Shown piece by piece: positions 63,201 to 64,000 of a stretch of DNA of 64,000 bases. The first letter of the stretch is position 1. Each line of letters opens with the position of its first letter. The notes under the pieces are model-generated. The model was not told the DNA's origin. It worked only from the letters and a program-made list of their open reading frames with translations, and did no database searches. Source of the DNA: Lineus longissimus (lineage: Eukaryota; Nemertea; Pilidiophora; Heteronemertea; Lineidae); assembly GCF_910592395.1 (NCBI RefSeq), contig NC_088326.1, forward strand, positions 997,001 through 1,061,000, given 5' to 3'. Both the position numbers and the translations under genes were made by a program.

Positions 63201-63902
63201 GTATTGAGGCCGCCAAGCATCCCGTTGTGCCAATATTGATATCGATGGGGAATGATTTGTTTTCTGATTTGGGTTATTTTCCCTGAGAGATTCATAGGTC
63301 ACATCTAATAGCTGCTTTTCTATAGTTTCCAAACTAAGTTTTCTTACCAGACTCAATAGTTGATATAAAAACTGGTTCAGAGCCCTTGATGTGGAAACCA
63401 AAGTCCTGTTCTTTTGATGCCCTTTCGAGGAGGACCTTACGCTCCGGCTCTGAAACAACAGAATCTTATCAGATCTTGTCATCTTAATCACTGTCAGCAA
63501 GGATTCCTGACAGTTCCAAGCCTCAGGCTCTGAGTTAATTAGAGCTAAAATGTAGTGGTGGACTGAGGTTGAATGTAGAAACCATCACGCCTTGCGACTC
63601 TGAGGTTTTCAGGTGAAATGTCAGTGATAAGGCCAATATCGACAATGAGGTATCAGCTGTGGCCAAAATGAGGTACACTGTATGTAAAACGAGACTTCAC
63701 TTGTTTTAAAACAACTCACCACAAATTCTCTCAGACAAACGCTCATACGCCTGAAGACTTGACTTCCGTTTCACGACCTTCCGGGAAACGTGCTGATATT
63801 TCCGCTTAAATTCGCGCTCTGATGTTGTCGAGGACTGCGACTCTAGGCGTCTGTGTGTCTTACTTTCATTCGTTACATCTTGGTCTTGTTCGAAAAATGC
63901 AT
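60247..63902 (-). CDS. PDZ and tandem PH domain protein, C-terminal part (partial)
   Basis: Eight exons join in frame: 63720-63902, 63348-63449, 62512-62622, 61958-62139, 61384-61581, 60934-61120, 60586-60721 and 60247-60301 (stop TAA 60247-60249). This gives about 383 complete residues. A basic, Ser/Arg-rich linker comes first. A PDZ domain follows (KVLLERASKEQDFGFHIKG with the GFHIKG carboxylate-binding loop, ending ATRDEVIELMLK). Then come PH domain 1 (GYLMKQSGTALLKTWRRRYF to SYYFAAESEHEMLNWANAL) and PH domain 2 (GNLCKLGVKRRHWRRRYCVL, a final tryptophan helix near LRKSIARWVKTVE). PH domain 1 resembles those of the CNKSR/IPCEF1 group. PH domains bind phosphoinositides and PDZ domains bind protein C-termini, so a membrane-linked scaffold is likely. 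The N-terminus lies right of the window, so SAM, CRIC or catalytic domains cannot be excluded and I give no symbol. The last Trp of the usual PH helix is present in both. Confidence 0.85.
62262..62505. repeat. 29-bp tandem repeat in an intron of the PDZ-PH-PH gene
   Basis: About eight copies of TAGCTTTTACTATCAACCAG followed by TATTTACTG run head to tail. Variants include TAGTTTTTACTCTC and TTGCTTTTACTACAA. The array ends about six bases from the splice donor of the exon at 62512-62622. Confidence 0.92.
62644..62821. mobile_element. 178-bp MITE with inverted termini and TA target duplication
   Basis: The left end CAGTGGAACCTCCCTTAGCG and the complement of the right end CAGTAGAACCTCTCTATTAA form an imperfect inverted repeat flanked by TA on each side (62642-62643 and 62822-62823). 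Internal copies of CCTCTCTA-type motifs extend the palindrome. There is no coding capacity. CAGT termini with TA duplications are typical of non-autonomous pogo/Tigger-type Tc1-mariner elements. It lies in an intron of the PDZ-PH-PH gene. Confidence 0.8.
62838..62909 (-). repeat. tRNA-like element (SINE head)
   Basis: On the minus strand TGGCATAGTGTTTAGAGCGC is a good D-arm/A-box and GGTCATGGGTTCGACTC a good T-arm/B-box, with an anticodon-like stretch CTTATAATC between. The acceptor ends pair only partly (AGATGA with TCATCT). It starts 15 bases after the MITE's target duplication. It is probably a tRNA-derived SINE; a decayed tRNA gene is the alternative. Confidence 0.6.
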
Positions 63903-64000
63903 CTAGAATGAAATGACTTCAAATATTAGTACGGTCAACTTCCATTGCAGCCAGTCAAGAAATACCACCAAATATTGTGCATGCTGCCTCAAGACATGAT

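Overview
The window is nuclear DNA from a bilaterian animal, probably a marine invertebrate. Its genes have many spliced exons with GT/AG borders and conserved phases, AATAAA signals, tRNA-derived repeats, a MITE and minisatellites. Nothing in it is bacterial or viral. The exact phylum cannot be read from the sequence. I read the genes by joining exons whose splice phases agree; exon coordinates are given in each entry.

Layout, left to right. Positions 1-19333 are gene-poor, with one 23-bp minisatellite near 5.6-6.0 kb and no exon I can defend. From 19334 to 21263 (minus strand) are the first two coding exons of a Pumilio-family RNA-binding protein, with the rest of the gene lying to the left. 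From 22518 to 29447 (minus) is a complete clathrin light chain gene of seven coding exons. It shares a 225-bp head-to-head promoter region with a TBCEL-like (tubulin cofactor E-like) gene on the plus strand (29673-33856, eight exons), which carries a long acidic insertion and a decayed duplicate of its exon 7. From 35139 to 36247 (minus) is SNRNP25 (U11/U12 snRNP 25K). It is head-to-head with POLR3K (36828-37566, plus), the same divergent pair as on human chromosome 16p13.3.

The accessory-looking part starts at 39135 on the plus strand. Seven phase-compatible exons encode a protein of about 952 residues: a hydrophobic membrane segment, a low-complexity basic region with about ten degenerate GSFRL-type repeats, a RHIM-like amyloid motif (core VMIGENNQM), a long acidic tract and a basic tail. 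I do not recognise this protein. A membrane-anchored RHIM protein would be a candidate innate-immune or cell-death adaptor. Its last exon is the founder of an 11-copy, 13.3-kb tandem array (period about 1208 bp, 44386-57686). Each unit carries the 3' coding end, the poly(A) signal, the downstream flank and a tRNA-like segment. Nine of the ten extra copies keep the reading frame open to the terminal TAG.

The right end (60247-63902, minus) holds the 3' eight exons of a PDZ-PH-PH protein whose N-terminus is beyond the window. One intron contains a MITE with TA target duplications next to a tRNA-like SINE head, and another contains a 29-bp tandem repeat running up to a splice donor.

The housekeeping genes cover RNA control (Pumilio), vesicle coats (clathrin light chain), tubulin handling (TBCEL), the minor spliceosome (SNRNP25) and RNA polymerase III (POLR3K). 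They are not one pathway; the links are shared promoters and conserved adjacency.
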